Assembly (NCBI RefSeq): GCF_900996225.1
Contig: NZ_CAAJGL010000022.1
Span: 62,001-126,000, forward strand
DNA from: Paraburkholderia sp. BCC1884
Lineage (GTDB): Bacteria; Pseudomonadota; Gammaproteobacteria; Burkholderiales; Burkholderiaceae
Length of the DNA: 64,000 nt
Direction of reading: 5' to 3'
Shown: positions 55,562 through 63,986 of the stretch, one piece after another
Layout of the letters: each line of letters starts with the position of its first letter
Position numbering within the stretch: position 1 is the stretch's first letter
Made by a program: the position numbers and the translations under genes
Notes under the pieces: model-generated
Databases searched by the model: none
The model's input: only the letters and a program-made list of their open reading frames with translations
Told to the model about the DNA's origin: nothing

Positions 55562-56758
55562 TCACCGTGCGACGGCAGAGGCCGCTGTGGCGGCGCTTTC
55601 CGCGACATTGCCGGCGCCCGCACGACGCTGATGACGGAAGAATTCCCAGATCAGGGCGCTGGCGTCCGGACCTTTGGCGGAATGGAACGGGACGGCTTCA
55701 TCGCCACCGCTCCAGGCATGGCCAAGTCCTTGCACGCGACACAAGCGCACGACGCGACGGCCGCTGCGCACGTAGTCGCGCGTCACCACACCGCCTTTTC
55801 GCTCCTCGCGCACTTCGCCGGATTTGCGTGCGCCGTTCTTGTCGACCATGCGGTTCAGGCGGACGAACTGTTCCGCCAACTGGTCACCATTGACCGGCGC
55901 GACCACGTGGTCGGCGTCGCCGTGAATCACGATGGCCGGCATGCCCGGGTAGCTGGCGACGTCGACCGCGTCATCCACGAGTTCAACGGGCTCGCGGCGT
56001 GCGCCCCGCCGCATCACGTCCATCGCCGTGATACCTGAACGCGCTTCGTTGAAAGCCGGACCGGAATGCAGCGCGACTGCGGCAAAATGTTCCGGGTAAT
56101 GCGTCGCCAGAAGCGCCGTCAGCCCGGCTCCCGCCGAAATTCCCGCGACATACACCCGCTCGCTATCGAAGCCGTACTGCGCAATCAGAGCATCGACCAA
56201 CGACACAACCGCGCGCGCTTCAGCGCCGCCGGCGGCATCGCTGGCGTCGTACCAATGCCAGCAGCGATGCGAATGGACATGCTTCGATTGCTCCGGATAA
56301 ACCACCGCGAAGCCATAACGGTCCGCCAGCACGTTCATTCGCGTGCCTTCGGCGAATTCGTCGATCGACTGGGTGCAGCCATGCAGCATCACGACCAGCG
56401 GCATCGCATCGAGCGCGTGTCCGGACGGGATGTACAACCCGTATTGCAGATGGTTGACGAGTCGCCCCGGCGCGGCGGGCGCGGAGTGGAACGAGCGCGT
56501 CCATGCGCCGCTCGCCCACGCCGAGGCGCGCGGACGCACGCGCGATTCGCGCGCGGCGGGGCGCGGTGCCTCGCGTTTGACCGGCGTACGCAGCGCGGCG
56601 GCCGGTTTGACCGGCCGAGCCTTGGCGGAAGGCTTGCTGGTGGCGGCCCGCGCCGGCCGCGTCGTGGTGCGCTTGGCCGTCTTGTGAGCGTGCTCGGTCT
56701 GGATCGCGAGCAGCCGCTTGAGACCGCGCAGCCAGACTTTCGATAGACTTTTTGCCAT
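55562..56758 (-). CDS. PHB depolymerase-family esterase (PhaZd-like)
   Basis: A 398-aa alpha/beta hydrolase. Residues ~110-380 match the catalytic domain of extracellular-type PHB depolymerases: oxyanion LVVMLHGCTQS, nucleophile VYVAGISAGAGLTALLA, Asp in AIVIHGDADHVV and His in VQGLGHAWSGGDEAV. There is no signal peptide; instead the first ~90 residues are a basic Ala/Lys/Arg/Pro linker. Ralstonia PhaZd proteins have this kind of catalytic domain and act inside the cell on granules, so an intracellular role is likely. A PhaR-like palindrome sits 56 bp upstream. Confidence 0.88.
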   Translation of the reverse strand: MAKSLSKVWLRGLKRLLAIQTEHAHKTAKRTTTRPARAATSKPSAKARPVKPAAALRTPVKREAPRPAARESRVRPRASAWASGAWTRSFHSAPAAPGRLVNHLQYGLYIPSGHALDAMPLVVMLHGCTQSIDEFAEGTRMNVLADRYGFAVVYPEQSKHVHSHRCWHWYDASDAAGGAEARAVVSLVDALIAQYGFDSERVYVAGISAGAGLTALLATHYPEHFAAVALHSGPAFNEARSGITAMDVMRRGARREPVELVDDAVDVASYPGMPAIVIHGDADHVVAPVNGDQLAEQFVRLNRMVDKNGARKSGEVREERKGGVVTRDYVRSGRRVVRLCRVQGLGHAWSGGDEAVPFHSAKGPDASALIWEFFRHQRRAGAGNVAESAATAASAVAR

Positions 56759-57149
56759 CGGCGGATAACCTCGCAAAAAGGGACAGGATCCGTCCGATAG
56801 AACGGCGCATTTGTTGTGCAATGCACAATAACACCATTCCTCCTGCGATGCTGACGTCCCAAGCCACCCCGCGTGAGCGAAATTTCCGCACGGCGAACCT
56901 TGCAGCGAATCTGGCGTCAAACCGCAGCAAGGCTTGCTCTGCAGTGTTTCGCCGACCGTTCGGCGCTTGTTCGGCAGCTAACGTGTGGCGGCAAAAAGCG
57001 CCCTGCGCAAGACGACCGCGCCGCAGCACCCGTCTATACTGACGGTTGATTTAATTGATGTATTAGCTGCGCCACGTCGGCGATTCGCGCCCCTCGCGCG
57101 TTAAATTCTTATCAACCCGATTCTACGCGGCCTGGGTCGCGCGCCCGTT
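56759..57149. other. Divergent promoter region, depolymerase and PAP2 genes
   Basis: No gene is seen. The left part holds the palindrome at 56814 and a possible -35 (TTGCAC) and -10 (TATCGG) for the depolymerase; the right part (~57030-57140) should carry the PAP2 promoter. Confidence 0.4.
56814..56828. promoter_or_regulatory. PhaR-like palindrome upstream of the depolymerase
   Basis: TTGTGCA and TGCACAA flank an A. The core TGC-N3-GCA is what PhaR/PhbF repressors of beta-proteobacteria bind near phasin and PHA genes. It overlaps a possible -35 box (TTGCAC on the minus strand). Confidence 0.5.
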
Positions 57150-57851
57150 ATGCCCGATTTATCTACGCATCTGTGGTACTCGATCACCAGCCTCGGCGCA
57201 GCCGGCATGACGCTGCCGCTCGCGTTCGCCATCGCCCTTTGGCTGGCCGTCGGCTACACGTGGCGCATGGCTGCGGGCTGGCTGGTGCTGCTCGGTGCGG
57301 CGATCGGCGTGGTTACCGTCACGAAGCTGGCTTTTCTCGGCTGGGGCGTCGGCGTTCGCGAGCTGGATTTCACCGGCGTGAGCGGTCACGCGATGCTGTC
57401 TACCGCCGTGTATCCGGTTGCACTGTTCCTCGTGCTGTTGCCCGCGCGACCCAAACTTCGTCTGCTCGGCGTCGTGCTGGGCCTCGCCGCGGGAATCGCG
57501 GTCGGCCTGTCGCGCGTCGTGCTGAGCGCGCACTCGCCGTCAGAAGCCATCACCGGTTGTCTGGTTGGCGCGCTGGCCGCACTGGTATTCGTGCGCATCG
57601 CGTGGAATGTCGAACCGGGCCGGCTATCGGCGTGGCCTGTCACGGCCAGTCTGATGGTCCTCGCGGTAGCGATGCACGGCGTGCATGTGCCCACTCAGCG
57701 CTGGGTGACCCACATCGCCCTGAAGGTGTCCGGGCACGACCGGCCGTTCATTCGCGCGAAATGGCGAGCCGTGCGCGACGTTCGCCCCGCCACCGCGCCG
57801 TTGTCGCAAACGCTCAACACGCTCCAGTCGCCGCACTCGCTCGACGCCTGA
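57150..57851 (+). CDS. PAP2-family membrane phosphatase
   Basis: A 233-aa inner-membrane protein with about six hydrophobic segments. Two PAP2 motifs are visible: GVSGHAMLS (the SGH motif) and GLSRVVLSAHSPSEAITG (the SR-x5-H motif). Together they form the active site of lipid phosphatases such as undecaprenyl-diphosphate or phosphatidic-acid phosphatases. The first KX6RP-type motif is degenerate (KLAFLGWGVG), and the substrate is not predictable. Confidence 0.85.
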   Translation: MPDLSTHLWYSITSLGAAGMTLPLAFAIALWLAVGYTWRMAAGWLVLLGAAIGVVTVTKLAFLGWGVGVRELDFTGVSGHAMLSTAVYPVALFLVLLPARPKLRLLGVVLGLAAGIAVGLSRVVLSAHSPSEAITGCLVGALAALVFVRIAWNVEPGRLSAWPVTASLMVLAVAMHGVHVPTQRWVTHIALKVSGHDRPFIRAKWRAVRDVRPATAPLSQTLNTLQSPHSLDA

Positions 57852-58020
57852 AGCGGCAAGCAGTCGGAAACACCCTGCGCTTCGCTTCAAGGGCCGCAAT
57901 CATCCCGCGCAACTTTTGGGCGGGCAGAAACAACGCACGGCGCTCGCGCCAGCATCAGTCCTTTGCCGGCTACGCGCGCAGCGAACCTTGATCGCCGCGA
58001 CGCCCGACGCCCGACGCACG

Positions 58021-58045
58021 CAACGCAACGCAACGCAACGCAACG
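58021..58045. repeat. Pentanucleotide tandem repeat (CAACG)x5
   Basis: Five exact CAACG units (five-and-a-part with the flanking CG) lie six bases after the modE stop codon. They are outside any coding region. Confidence 0.95.
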
Positions 58046-58050
58046 ATCAA

Positions 58051-58887
58051 TTAGTCCTTCACGCCGAGTATCACGCTCGATGCCTTGAACACCGCCACGG
58101 CGGTTCTTCCTTCCACGAGCCCGAGTACATCGGCGCTGGCCCCGGTCACCACCGCGGTAATCACCGCGCCGCCTTCCAGCATCAGCGACACCTCTGCATT
58201 GACCGCGCCGCGCTTCACGCTTTGCACTGTGCCGTGCAACTGATTGCGCGCGGAGAGCCTGAGCGGCGCGCCGCTTTCGTCCTCGACCATCAGCACGACC
58301 CACGACGCCTTGATCAGCGCGAACGCCGCCGATCCTTCGACTAACGCCAGCGTCTCGGTGCTCTCATGCGTCAGCACGGCGACGATCACTTGCCCGCCTG
58401 CCAGCGTCAGCGAAACTTCGTCGTTGATGGCACCGCGAATGATCCGCGAGACCTTGCCATAGAGCTGATTGCGCGCGCTCGTCTTCACGCCGATGCGGCC
58501 GATCAGATCCCAATCCGTCGCGAAGCCCTCGATCGCCGCCCCCGCGCGCTCCAGAAAGCGCCGATGCTCGCGCTCCACGGCGCGGAACGTCTCGATCAGC
58601 TTCAATGCGCGCGGCGTGAGCGTGGTGCCGCCACCGCCCTTGCCACCGGTCTGACGCACGACGAGCGGCTCGCCCGCGAGGTTGTTCATGGTGTCGATGG
58701 CGTCCCACGCGCCCTTGTAGCTGATGCCGACCGCTTTCGCCGCACTGGTGATCGAACCGGTTTCGCCGATGGCCGCCAGCAACGCGATTCGCGACGTGCC
58801 GCCAAGCGCGTGCACACCGGCCTGAAACCAGACGGAGCCACCGAGTTCGATTGGTTCGCGGGAAGAATCGGGGCGCTCGGAGGTCAT
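58051..58887 (-). CDS. modE: ModE-family molybdate-responsive regulator
   Basis: A 278-aa LysR-like/ModE regulator. A winged helix is at residues ~28-95 (AIGETGSITSAAKAVGISYK, GAWDAIDTMNNLAGEPLVV, TTLTPRALKLIETF), followed by two tandem Mop domains (SARNQLYGKVSRIIRGAIND and SARNQLHGTVQSVKRGAVNA) that bind molybdate. It should repress molybdate uptake genes when molybdate is plentiful; no mod genes are in the window. The start is uncertain (58887 or 58911); neither has a clear ribosome site. Confidence 0.94.
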   Translation of the reverse strand: MTSERPDSSREPIELGGSVWFQAGVHALGGTSRIALLAAIGETGSITSAAKAVGISYKGAWDAIDTMNNLAGEPLVVRQTGGKGGGGTTLTPRALKLIETFRAVEREHRRFLERAGAAIEGFATDWDLIGRIGVKTSARNQLYGKVSRIIRGAINDEVSLTLAGGQVIVAVLTHESTETLALVEGSAAFALIKASWVVLMVEDESGAPLRLSARNQLHGTVQSVKRGAVNAEVSLMLEGGAVITAVVTGASADVLGLVEGRTAVAVFKASSVILGVKD

Positions 58888-59099
58888 GGCGAGGGGCGTG
58901 GATAGCCGCATAAAGGAGGACGAATCATTATAACGACGCCCATAGCCGCGTTTGCCGATGGGCGGCCAGACAACCTGGAAAGCGGATAGATGGAATACTT
59001 TCTGCTCGACACTCAGACCGCCTCGCTTTTTTCGTTTTCCGGCACGGTTGACTCGGGCCGTTTGCCGCAACTGCTGCAACTTCCGCAAGGAGCCACCCA

Positions 59100-59894
59100 G
59101 TGAACATCGATCTAACGGGCAAGACCGCCATCGTCAGTGCATCCACGGCGGGCATCGGCCTGGCTATCGCGACCGGCATTGCCGCATCGGGCGCGCACAC
59201 GGTCGTCAACGGACGCAAGCAGGACGCCGTCGACCATGCAATCGACACCATCCGCAAGAGTGCGCCGCACGCGAAACTGCAAGGCTTTGCCGGCGACCTC
59301 GGTACGCAGGCGGGCTGCGACGCGCTCGCGAAAGCCGTATCGCAGGCGGATATCCTGGTGAACAACCTCGGCGTGTTTGGACCCGGCGACATCTTCTCCA
59401 CAGAAGACGCCGACTGGGAACGCTACTTCCAGGTCAACGTGATGTCGGGTGTGCGACTCACGCGTCACTACCTCAAGGGAATGATGGAGCGCAAATGGGG
59501 GCGCGTCGTGTTCATTTCGTCGGAGTCGGCATTGAATATTCCGCCCGACATGCTCGCCTATGGCTTCTCCAAGACTTCGCAACTGAGCATTGCACGCGGC
59601 ATCGCCAAATACGCGGCGGGCAGTGGCGTCACGGTGAACGCCGTACTGCCAGGGCCAACCTTGTCGGACGGCTTGCGCTCGATGGTGGCGCAGACCGCGA
59701 AGGAGCAGGGCAAAACGGTCGAGCAGGTCGCCGACGAGTTCGTGCGCGAGCATCGCGCCAGTTCCATCATCCAGCGGGCGGCCAGCACCGAGGAAGTCGC
59801 GAACATGGTGGTCTATGTGTGCTCGCCGCAAGCGTCCGCCACCACGGGCGCAGCGTTGCGTGTGGACGGCGGCGTGATCGATACGATCGCCTGA
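59100..59894 (+). CDS. Short-chain dehydrogenase/reductase
   Basis: A 264-aa SDR. The cofactor motif is KTAIVSASTAGIGLAIATG near the N-terminus, the NNLGVFG motif follows, and catalytic Ser and Tyr-x3-Lys are in VVFISSESALN and AYGFSKTSQLS. The C-terminus ends with the GAALRVDGGV stretch of the classical group. It begins with GTG, and AAGGAG lies nine bases upstream. The substrate is unknown. It may be divergent with modE, sharing the gap 58888-59099. Confidence 0.92.
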   Translation: MNIDLTGKTAIVSASTAGIGLAIATGIAASGAHTVVNGRKQDAVDHAIDTIRKSAPHAKLQGFAGDLGTQAGCDALAKAVSQADILVNNLGVFGPGDIFSTEDADWERYFQVNVMSGVRLTRHYLKGMMERKWGRVVFISSESALNIPPDMLAYGFSKTSQLSIARGIAKYAAGSGVTVNAVLPGPTLSDGLRSMVAQTAKEQGKTVEQVADEFVREHRASSIIQRAASTEEVANMVVYVCSPQASATTGAALRVDGGVIDTIA

Positions 59895-59983
59895 GGTCCT
59901 TGCGATCCAAAGCGAAACGGGCGGCGACATGGCGGCCCGTTTCGCCGCATGCGCCTACGGCACGATCGACGTCATCGCAGCAG

Positions 59984-60367
59984 TCAAAGCGCGTACTGCG
60001 CAATACCGTTGCCGAACGACCAGTTCTCCTTCTCCACCTCGACGAGATTGATGAACACATCCTCCCGTCGTACCCCCGGCGATTCCGCCAACTCCTCCAC
60101 GATCCGCTTGTACAGCGCCTGCTTTTGCTCGAGCGAGCGCGTGTTGCTGACCGTCAACTGGATCACGACGAAATCGTCGCCGCGTTCGATGTTCATGTAC
60201 TGCCTGTCGTAGATGAAATTATCGGCGTCGTGCTCCGTGATCAGCATGAATTTGTCGTTCTTCGGCACGTTGAAACTGCCTTCGAGCGAGCGCTGAATGC
60301 TGTCGGTGAGCGCCTGGCGAAATTCGGCGGACTTGCCGGCGCGCAGTGAGATTCGTGTCAGCGGCAT
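59984..60367 (-). CDS. Tautomerase-family protein
   Basis: A 127-aa protein of the Tautomerase_2 group (4-oxalocrotonate tautomerase fold). The catalytic Pro1 follows the start Met (MPLTRISLRAGKSAEF), as the family needs. AGGAG lies eight bases before ATG 60367. Substrate unknown; related enzymes act on aromatic or halogenated acid breakdown products. The divergent LysR gene is the likely regulator. Confidence 0.85.
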   Translation of the reverse strand: MPLTRISLRAGKSAEFRQALTDSIQRSLEGSFNVPKNDKFMLITEHDADNFIYDRQYMNIERGDDFVVIQLTVSNTRSLEQKQALYKRIVEELAESPGVRREDVFINLVEVEKENWSFGNGIAQYAL

Positions 60368-60434
60368 GATCGGACTCCTTTTTTGCTGTGATTGGGTAAA
60401 CACAGCTTAGGTCTGGTCAGTCATAATGAACAGA

Positions 60435-60453
60435 CATCATTGATGATTTCATC
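60435..60453. promoter_or_regulatory. Overlapping palindromes between tautomerase and LysR genes
   Basis: CATCA-T-TGATG (60435-60445) and GATGA-TT-TCATC (60442-60453) are both perfect and overlap. They lie 15 bases before the LysR start, a normal place for LysR autoregulation. Confidence 0.45.
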
Positions 60454-60467
60454 TATATCCATCAGAA

Positions 60468-61319
60468 ATGAAAGTTCTCGATCTCGACGCCGTGCGCGCC
60501 TTTGTAATGGTCGCCGATCTGCATAGTTTCACGCGTGCTGCGGATACGCTCGACACCACGCAATCGGCCGTCAGTCTGAAGCTGAAGCGCCTCGAGGCGC
60601 ATCTGGGCAAGCAGTTGCTGGAGCGCACGCCACGGGTCGTGCGCCTTTCCGCGGACGGCAACGCCTTTCTCAACGCCGCGCGCGATCTGCTAAATGCGCA
60701 CGAGCGGGCGCTAGGTTCGTTGTCCCTCGAACGACGTCGGCTCGCGCTGGGGCTCAGCGAGCATGTGGCCGGCCCGGATTTGCCGCTACTGCTCGCCAGG
60801 GTCAATGCGCACGATCCGGGGCTGGTGGTCGAGTTGCATATGGGCACGTCGTCAGCGCTGCTGGCGCAATTCGACGAGCGACGGCTCGACGCGGTGATCG
60901 TTCGCTACGGCCCCGAAGAGCCGGCCCGCGACGATACGCAGGTGCTGTTCAGCGAACCGCTCGGCTGGCTCGCCACACCCACGTGGTTGCCGCGCGTCGG
61001 CGAGCCGTTGGCGCTGGCATTGTTGAGTCCGCCGTGCAATGTGCGCGACGTGGCGTTGCGCACGCTGGCAGCGGTGGGGATCGCGTGGCAGGAAGTGTTT
61101 GTCGGCGGCGGGGTGGCGGCCGTGGGCGCGGCGGTGGCGGCGGGTCTGGCGGTGTCGCCATTGGCGCGCCGGGTGGCACCGCGTGGCCTAGTCGATGTCG
61201 GCGCGCGGCTGGGTTTGCCGCCGTTGCCGGAGTCGCGCGTGACGTTGCATTCGCGCGTGCGGGACGAGCGATCGGTCGAGACGCTGCGACTGGTGACAAG
61301 TGGTTTGGCGATGCAATGA
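60468..61319 (+). CDS. LysR-family regulator, divergent from tautomerase gene
   Basis: A 283-aa LysR regulator with its helix-turn-helix at residues ~6-65 (VRAFVMVADLHSFTRAADTL, QSAVSLKLKRLEAHLGKQLL). The effector domain is slightly short and Gly/Val/Ala-rich near residue 205-240, but intact. It is divergent from the tautomerase gene, with palindromes in the 100-bp gap. Confidence 0.9.
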   Translation: MKVLDLDAVRAFVMVADLHSFTRAADTLDTTQSAVSLKLKRLEAHLGKQLLERTPRVVRLSADGNAFLNAARDLLNAHERALGSLSLERRRLALGLSEHVAGPDLPLLLARVNAHDPGLVVELHMGTSSALLAQFDERRLDAVIVRYGPEEPARDDTQVLFSEPLGWLATPTWLPRVGEPLALALLSPPCNVRDVALRTLAAVGIAWQEVFVGGGVAAVGAAVAAGLAVSPLARRVAPRGLVDVGARLGLPPLPESRVTLHSRVRDERSVETLRLVTSGLAMQ

Positions 61320-61353
61320 CGTAGGCAGCGGCGCTGACGCCCAACCCTTGACT

Positions 61354-61971
61354 TCAATGGATGATCGGCGGCAGCGAGCCGCTGCTGGCGGTCGCCGGAT
61401 TGGTCGCCGGGTTGTCGGCGCTGACGCTAACGTTTGCGGAAGGCGCCGAAGTCGTGGCGCGGGACATCGACGGCGTGGCCGCGCCGGTTTTCGCCGCGCT
61501 CCGGACCGCTTGAGGATGCGATTTCTGGCCTTGAGCAGCACGCTGGACCAGGTTCGCGTGAATTACCTTGCCTTGCCCCGGCTTCGCGCCAACAATCTGC
61601 ACGCGTGGATTTTTGCCCTGCGTCATGACAGCGGGTTTCGATCTGGGTTTGGCTACGCCCGGCGTTCCGACGCTTCCCGCTTTAACACCACCCTTCCCGG
61701 CGACCTTTTTCACCTTGCCGCCATGCACCGCCGGCTTGCCGCCCTTGCCGGACGCCGACGCCACCCGCACAGTAGCGTGGTGTTGGCCACTCGCCGCGTG
61801 CGTGGCACCTGTCTTGGCACCCGTCTTCGCCGCAACCGTCTTTTTCTTCGCCTGCTTCGCGGTATGCCGCGACGCCTCCGGCGGATTCCATACTTCAGCG
61901 TAACCCGCCGCGACTGCCACACCGGACACGCACCACACGGCCAACGCCGCTGCTACTGCACGAACCCCCAT
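61354..61971 (-). CDS. Secreted Lys/Ala/Gly-rich low-complexity protein
   Basis: A 205-aa protein with a signal peptide (MGVRAVAAALAVWCVSGVAV, cleavage near AVAAG) and a mature part made almost wholly of Lys, Ala, Gly, Val and Ser, with many KKKT, KGGKP-type basic segments. No fold is predictable; it could bind DNA, polyphosphate or cell-surface polymers, but nothing supports one of these. AGGAGA lies eight to nine bases before ATG 61971. The gap to the Xre gene is 113 bp and divergent. Confidence 0.65.
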   Translation of the reverse strand: MGVRAVAAALAVWCVSGVAVAAGYAEVWNPPEASRHTAKQAKKKTVAAKTGAKTGATHAASGQHHATVRVASASGKGGKPAVHGGKVKKVAGKGGVKAGSVGTPGVAKPRSKPAVMTQGKNPRVQIVGAKPGQGKVIHANLVQRAAQGQKSHPQAVRSAAKTGAATPSMSRATTSAPSANVSVSADNPATNPATASSGSLPPIIH

Positions 61972-62022
61972 CTCCCGCTTCTCCTGATCTTCAATTCCGT
62001 GACGAGCCGGGATTATATTCTC

Positions 62023-62050
62023 TTGCAAAAATCCATAATTGGACTATTAT
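62023..62050 (+). promoter_or_regulatory. Promoter and operator of the Xre-RES operon
   Basis: TTGCAA (62023-62028), 16 bases, then TATTAT (62045-62050) is a good sigma-70 promoter. An ATAAT/ATTAT inverted repeat (62035-62050) overlaps the -10 box, the place expected for antitoxin autorepression. The region is AT-rich. Confidence 0.55.
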
Positions 62051-62084
62051 AAATTTTAAGTACACATACGGACTCATTGTTCTC

Positions 62085-62522
62085 ATGGCTCACGCTGCCC
62101 GCGCCACCCAGCCCGATGCGCCGATTCACGGCCCCGCTTCGGAACCCACGCTCACGGAAATGTCCGCGGCAGGATTGCGCGCTTTCTTCAATATCGCACG
62201 CGACTGGGACCTGAGTGCCGAGGAGCAGATCGTGTTGCTCGGCGCCCCGGCGCGCTCCACGTATTTCAAATGGAAGCAGTCGCCGGAAACGGCCCGGCTG
62301 GGGCGCGACACGCTCGAACGCCTGTCGTTGATGCTCGGCATCTACAAGGGCCTGCAAATCCTGCTGCCGCAAGCCAGCGCCGCCGACACCTGGATCAGGC
62401 GACCCAACAGCGCGCCGCCGTTCGGCGGCCGTCGTGCGCTGGATCGCATGCTGGCCGGCAATATCAGCGACCTCGTGGCCGTGCGCCAGTATCTGGATGC
62501 GATGCGAGGCGGCTGGGCGTGA
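62085..62522 (+). CDS. Xre/MbcA/ParS antitoxin
   Basis: A 145-aa antitoxin of the RES-Xre type II system. Residues ~25-85 form an Xre-like helix-turn-helix (SAEEQIVLLGAPARSTYFKW, DTLERLSLMLGIYKGLQILL), and the C-terminal ~50 residues match the toxin-binding DUF2384 domain (GGRRALDRMLAGNISDLVAV). It should bind both its operator and the RES toxin. The toxin gene overlaps its stop codon. Confidence 0.88.
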   Translation: MAHAARATQPDAPIHGPASEPTLTEMSAAGLRAFFNIARDWDLSAEEQIVLLGAPARSTYFKWKQSPETARLGRDTLERLSLMLGIYKGLQILLPQASAADTWIRRPNSAPPFGGRRALDRMLAGNISDLVAVRQYLDAMRGGWA

Positions 62523-63220
62523 CACAACCGTTTTGGCAGGACCGCTGGCGCACCGCGCCGCTCGACTGGTCGCCCGCGTATCGCGTGATTCCTACACGTT
62601 TTCCGGCCGTCAACCTGTTCGACCGGGTGGCGTCGTCCGAAGACTTCGACGCGCTCTACGCCCTCGAAGCCATGACCAACGACCGCCTGCGTACGGAGAT
62701 CGGCGAACTGAATCTGGTGCCGCACGATGAGCGCCGTTTCGGGCCGGGCTACGGCCCGATCATGGCCGCGCTAACGCACTTGAATCCGCTCGGCAGCCGC
62801 TTTTCAGACGGCAGCTACGGCGTGTTCTACTGCGCCCGTTCGCGAGCGACCGCAATCGCCGAAACGCGCTATCACACGGGAAATTTTATGCGGGCCACGG
62901 CCGAACCGCCGATGCGCCAGCAAATGCGTCTCTACACGGTGGCGGCCAAAGGTGAAGTGGTCGACATTCGCGGCGACGCCACGCTCGACCTCGCGGTGTT
63001 GTCGCCGGACGATTATCTGGCCGGGCAATCGCTCGGCCGTGCAGTACGCGAGGCGGGGGCGCCTGGCATTGTCTATCCTTCGGTGCGGGACGACACAGGC
63101 GAGTGCCTCGCTGCCTTCCGCACCACGCTGCTGCGCGATTGTCATCACGCGGCGTATCTGGAATACAACTGGAACGGCACGAGTGTGGATATGGTGTTCG
63201 AACTCAACCAGGTCGGCTGA
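62519..63220 (+). CDS. RES-domain toxin
   Basis: A 233-aa RES toxin. Such toxins degrade cellular NAD+ and stop growth. The RES motif residues can be followed as Arg in AYRVIPTRFP, the Tyr/Glu pair in YGVFYCARSRATAIAETRYH and Ser in GIVYPSVRDD. The start is GTG 62519, overlapping the antitoxin stop as GTGA; a longer frame upstream lies within the antitoxin gene and is not used. Regulation follows the antitoxin. Confidence 0.88.
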   Translation: MTQPFWQDRWRTAPLDWSPAYRVIPTRFPAVNLFDRVASSEDFDALYALEAMTNDRLRTEIGELNLVPHDERRFGPGYGPIMAALTHLNPLGSRFSDGSYGVFYCARSRATAIAETRYHTGNFMRATAEPPMRQQMRLYTVAAKGEVVDIRGDATLDLAVLSPDDYLAGQSLGRAVREAGAPGIVYPSVRDDTGECLAAFRTTLLRDCHHAAYLEYNWNGTSVDMVFELNQVG

Positions 63221-63248
63221 GCCAGGGCGCGAAGCATTACGCTGGCGA

Positions 63249-63986
63249 TCAAGGCAGCGCGAGCGCAGCAGCCCCATCCGCGAGCGCTTCCTCAACCGAG
63301 ACCGACCAGCGTCGCAATGCCTTGGGCTCGACGATGGTCAGCTTGCCGCCGGGTCCGAACGCGCCCGTGTCGATGAACACCTGCGAGCCGATCTGCGTGA
63401 TGTCGCGCATCGGAGTGTGGCCGCAGTACGTCAACGAAAGACCGCGTTGCCGCTGCGCGTCGCTGTTGCCTACCGCGAGTTCACGGCCCCACAGCAATTG
63501 CTGGCGAGTCTCGGCGGAAAAATTCCCCGCGTCGAGTTCGGCGTCGGTACCGAAGAATTCGGCGTGCAGAACATTGAAGCGTTCCTTGCCGCTGCCGACC
63601 ACGCGCACCAGCGGCAGTGTCCGCAATTCCGCGGCGTAACGGCGCAAACGCTCGTCGGGCACATCCGCCGCCCACGTCCCGCCGATGCCATACCACCATT
63701 GCCGCCGCAGACGTCCGTCGACGACCGCGCACAAGGCGTCTTCGTGATTGCCGAGCACGGCGTGAAACCACGGCTTGCCGAGCAGCGCGAGCGCCTGTTC
63801 GGAATGCTCGCCGCGATCCACCAGATCGCCGACAGAAAACAGCCGGTCACGCGTCGGGTCGAACGCGATCGTGCGCAACAGATAGCGCAATGCATCGACG
63901 CAGCCATGCAGATCGCCGACCACGAAATCGCGGCCGCTCGCATTGCTTGCGTGATGTTGAACGAGAGTATCGAGTACGGAAGCCAT
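63249..63986 (-). CDS. Metallophosphoesterase (PrpA/ApaH-like)
   Basis: A 245-aa calcineurin-like phosphoesterase. Metal motifs: VVGDLHGCVDA (residues ~22-32), VGDLVDRGEHS and VLGNHEDAL, then CGHTPMRD. This set is that of PrpA/B-type protein phosphatases and ApaH-like enzymes; the true substrate is open. The ATG at 63986 is just inside the right edge of the window. It is convergent with the RES toxin gene, 28 bp apart. Confidence 0.9.
   Translation of the reverse strand: MASVLDTLVQHHASNASGRDFVVGDLHGCVDALRYLLRTIAFDPTRDRLFSVGDLVDRGEHSEQALALLGKPWFHAVLGNHEDALCAVVDGRLRRQWWYGIGGTWAADVPDERLRRYAAELRTLPLVRVVGSGKERFNVLHAEFFGTDAELDAGNFSAETRQQLLWGRELAVGNSDAQRQRGLSLTYCGHTPMRDITQIGSQVFIDTGAFGPGGKLTIVEPKALRRWSVSVEEALADGAAALALP

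Noticed and set aside
62270..62518. Upstream extension of the RES toxin frame
   Set aside because: It lies in another frame within the antitoxin gene; the GTG overlapping the antitoxin stop is the normal arrangement.
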